From NCBI RefSeq assembly GCF_008831285.2, contig NC_045140.1, forward strand, positions 5,871,528 to 5,935,527: a stretch of DNA of 64,000 nt. The letters run 5' to 3'. Positions 62,607 to 64,000 of the stretch are shown here, piece after piece. The notes beneath the pieces were generated by a model. The model made no database searches and was not told the origin of the DNA. It worked only from the letters and a program-made list of their open reading frames with translations. The position numbers and the translations under genes are program-made. The DNA is from Nymphaea colorata. Its lineage: Eukaryota > Streptophyta > Magnoliopsida > Nymphaeales > Nymphaeaceae. Position 1 is the first letter of the stretch. Each line of letters opens with the position of its first letter.

Positions 62607-64000
62607 TGGTATCAAAACTCAGACTTGATCAAGCTGGGCGTATTCATTAGAGCGAATTAGTACGTTGTGAAGATTGTTTTGAAGTTGATTTTTCAAGGTT
62701 GCTTATAAACGCCTAATTGAAAAATGTCATCAAATGGTATTAATTTGAATACTACTCTCAACCTCTCACACAGTTTGGTACTTATGTTTAATGGAGAAAA
62801 TTATGAATTTTGGAGCATTAAAATTAAGACATTTTTTATATCACAAGATCTTTGAGATCTAGTTGAAAGTGATGTGGCAGAGTCTTCAAACAAAGCAAAT
62901 GAGACACACAAAAAGGATGCAAAAGCTCTTTTTGTTTTGCAGCAAGCTGTGATTGAAAACATTTTTCATTGCATCGCAGCAATGACCAAGTCAAGTGAAG
63001 CTTGGAATATTTTGAAGAAAACTTATTATGAAGATAGCAAGGTAATGATAGTAAAACTTCAAAAATCTACATAGAGAATTGGGACCTTACAAATGAAAGA
63101 AAATTAATGCATTCAAAATTTCTTATCTCGAATGTCTACTACCATAAATTAAATGAAAACCTTTAATGGATGACAAAAAGGTACTAGAAAAGATTTTATG
63201 AAGTTTGCCATCTCATGTCATAACTATTATAGAAGAATCTAAAGACACGAGTACTTATTCTATTAACAAATTGATGGGCTCGCTTTTAACACATGAAGCA
63301 AGATTGAACAGGTCAATAAAAAAAAGCACTAAGCATGCAGTTTAGGCTAAGACAAAAGTTCCTAACAAGCAAAAGGATGACTAAAGTATGCCAAATAGCA
63401 AATATGCAGGTAGAGGAAGTGGCAGAAGTGGCTACTATGGTCATGGTTATGGCTGTGGCCATGAGAGATTTGATGGAGGTCGGCAGAACACTAACCATGG
63501 TAATAATCAAAGACCAAGTTATGGGGACAAGCAATGTTATTTTTGCAAAAAATATGGGTATGTCGAGGCAAAGAGCTGAGAGAAGGCAAAAAAACAAGCC
63601 AATGTAATTGAAGAAAAGGAAGAAAGTAATCGAGGTAACATTTTCACTGCTCATTTAGAAGCTAAGGTCGATTATGTGTGGTTTTTAGATAGTGGTTGCA
63701 GTAACTATATGACATGTGAAAAAAATCTTTTCCTTCATATTGACGAATCTGTGAAGGTATGTGTACAACTCGCAAATAACAAGCAAGTACAAAGTGAAGG
63801 CAAAGGAACTCTTGAAGTTAAGATTAAATCAAGTAGTAAAAAATTAACCCATGATGTTTATTGTATACCTGGTTTAACTTACAACTTATTGAGTGTTGGA
63901 CAATTGCGTGAAAATGGTTATTTACTTAATTTTAATAGTAAAACATCTGAAATCAAGAGAAAACACTCACATAGTAAGTCTTTCATTACAGTGAAAATGA
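62607..64000 (+). pseudogene. Decayed Ty1-copia gag-protease, truncated by the window edge
   Basis: Gag starts at 62724 (MSSNGINLNT) with the copia pattern FNGENYEFWSIKIKTFF. An in-frame TGA follows ISQDL, and the frame then continues DLVESDVAESSNKANE. Further stops and shifts follow to about 63390. A zinc-knuckle remnant CYFCKKYGYVEAKS (usual His replaced, last Cys missing) is at about 63535-63577. From 63601 to the edge the frame is open, with the protease motif WFLDSGCSNYMT, then VYCIPGLTYNLLSVGQL. The rest of pol is outside the window. The element cannot be active as read. Confidence 0.85.

Overview
The window is nuclear DNA of a flowering plant. It holds intron-rich genes with GT-AG junctions, a plant RABA-type Rab GTPase, a plant eS8 ribosomal protein gene and a PRD1-type meiotic gene. 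Between and inside the genes lie degraded Ty1-copia retrotransposons, MITE-like elements, a tRNA-derived SINE and many (TA)n/(GA)n arrays. I cannot name the species. Large introns and AT-rich intergenic DNA argue against a compact genome. No bacterial, organellar or viral genome segment is evident.

Layout. (1) 1.9-3.7 kb, minus strand: two-exon RABA-family small GTPase, closest to RABA4. A SINE lies about 340 bp upstream of its start codon. (2) 6.7-26.6 kb, minus: DNA topoisomerase 3-beta in 15 coding exons (874 aa). Its 7-kb fifth intron carries a nested, RT-less Ty1-copia element (18.55-22.51 kb, TSD ATATC) and an older antisense gag remnant. (3) 28.6-31.8 kb, minus: 40S ribosomal protein S8 (222 aa, 5 exons) with a telo-box upstream. 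(4) 34.6-41.8 kb, plus: PRD1 homologue (about 1266 aa, 10 exons), with a duplicated splice-donor region and an apparent GC-AG last intron. (5) 43.4-49.7 kb, minus: a plant-specific C2H2 zinc-finger protein of unknown function (1028 aa, 6 exons) ending in a Cys-Cys motif. (6) 50-64 kb: gene-poor, repeat-rich DNA with a 595-bp hAT-like element (8-bp TSD), a copia RT/RNase H remnant, inverted-repeat elements tied to (TA)n arrays, a 454-bp TIR element, and the 5' part of another decayed Ty1-copia element running off the right edge.

The five genes do not form a pathway. RABA4 acts in post-Golgi/endosomal traffic, TOP3B in DNA/RNA topology, RPS8 in translation and PRD1 in meiotic double-strand-break formation. 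The C2H2 protein is unassigned. I assembled exon models by hand from reading frame, splice dinucleotides and remembered family similarity. Every CDS sums to a whole number of codons, but transcripts were not available. I found no evidence of a wholly new multi-gene system. The least-explained items are the (TA)n-flanked inverted-repeat elements, the SINE with a duplicated 5' end, the duplicated splice donor in PRD1 and the uncharacterised C2H2/Cys-Cys protein.
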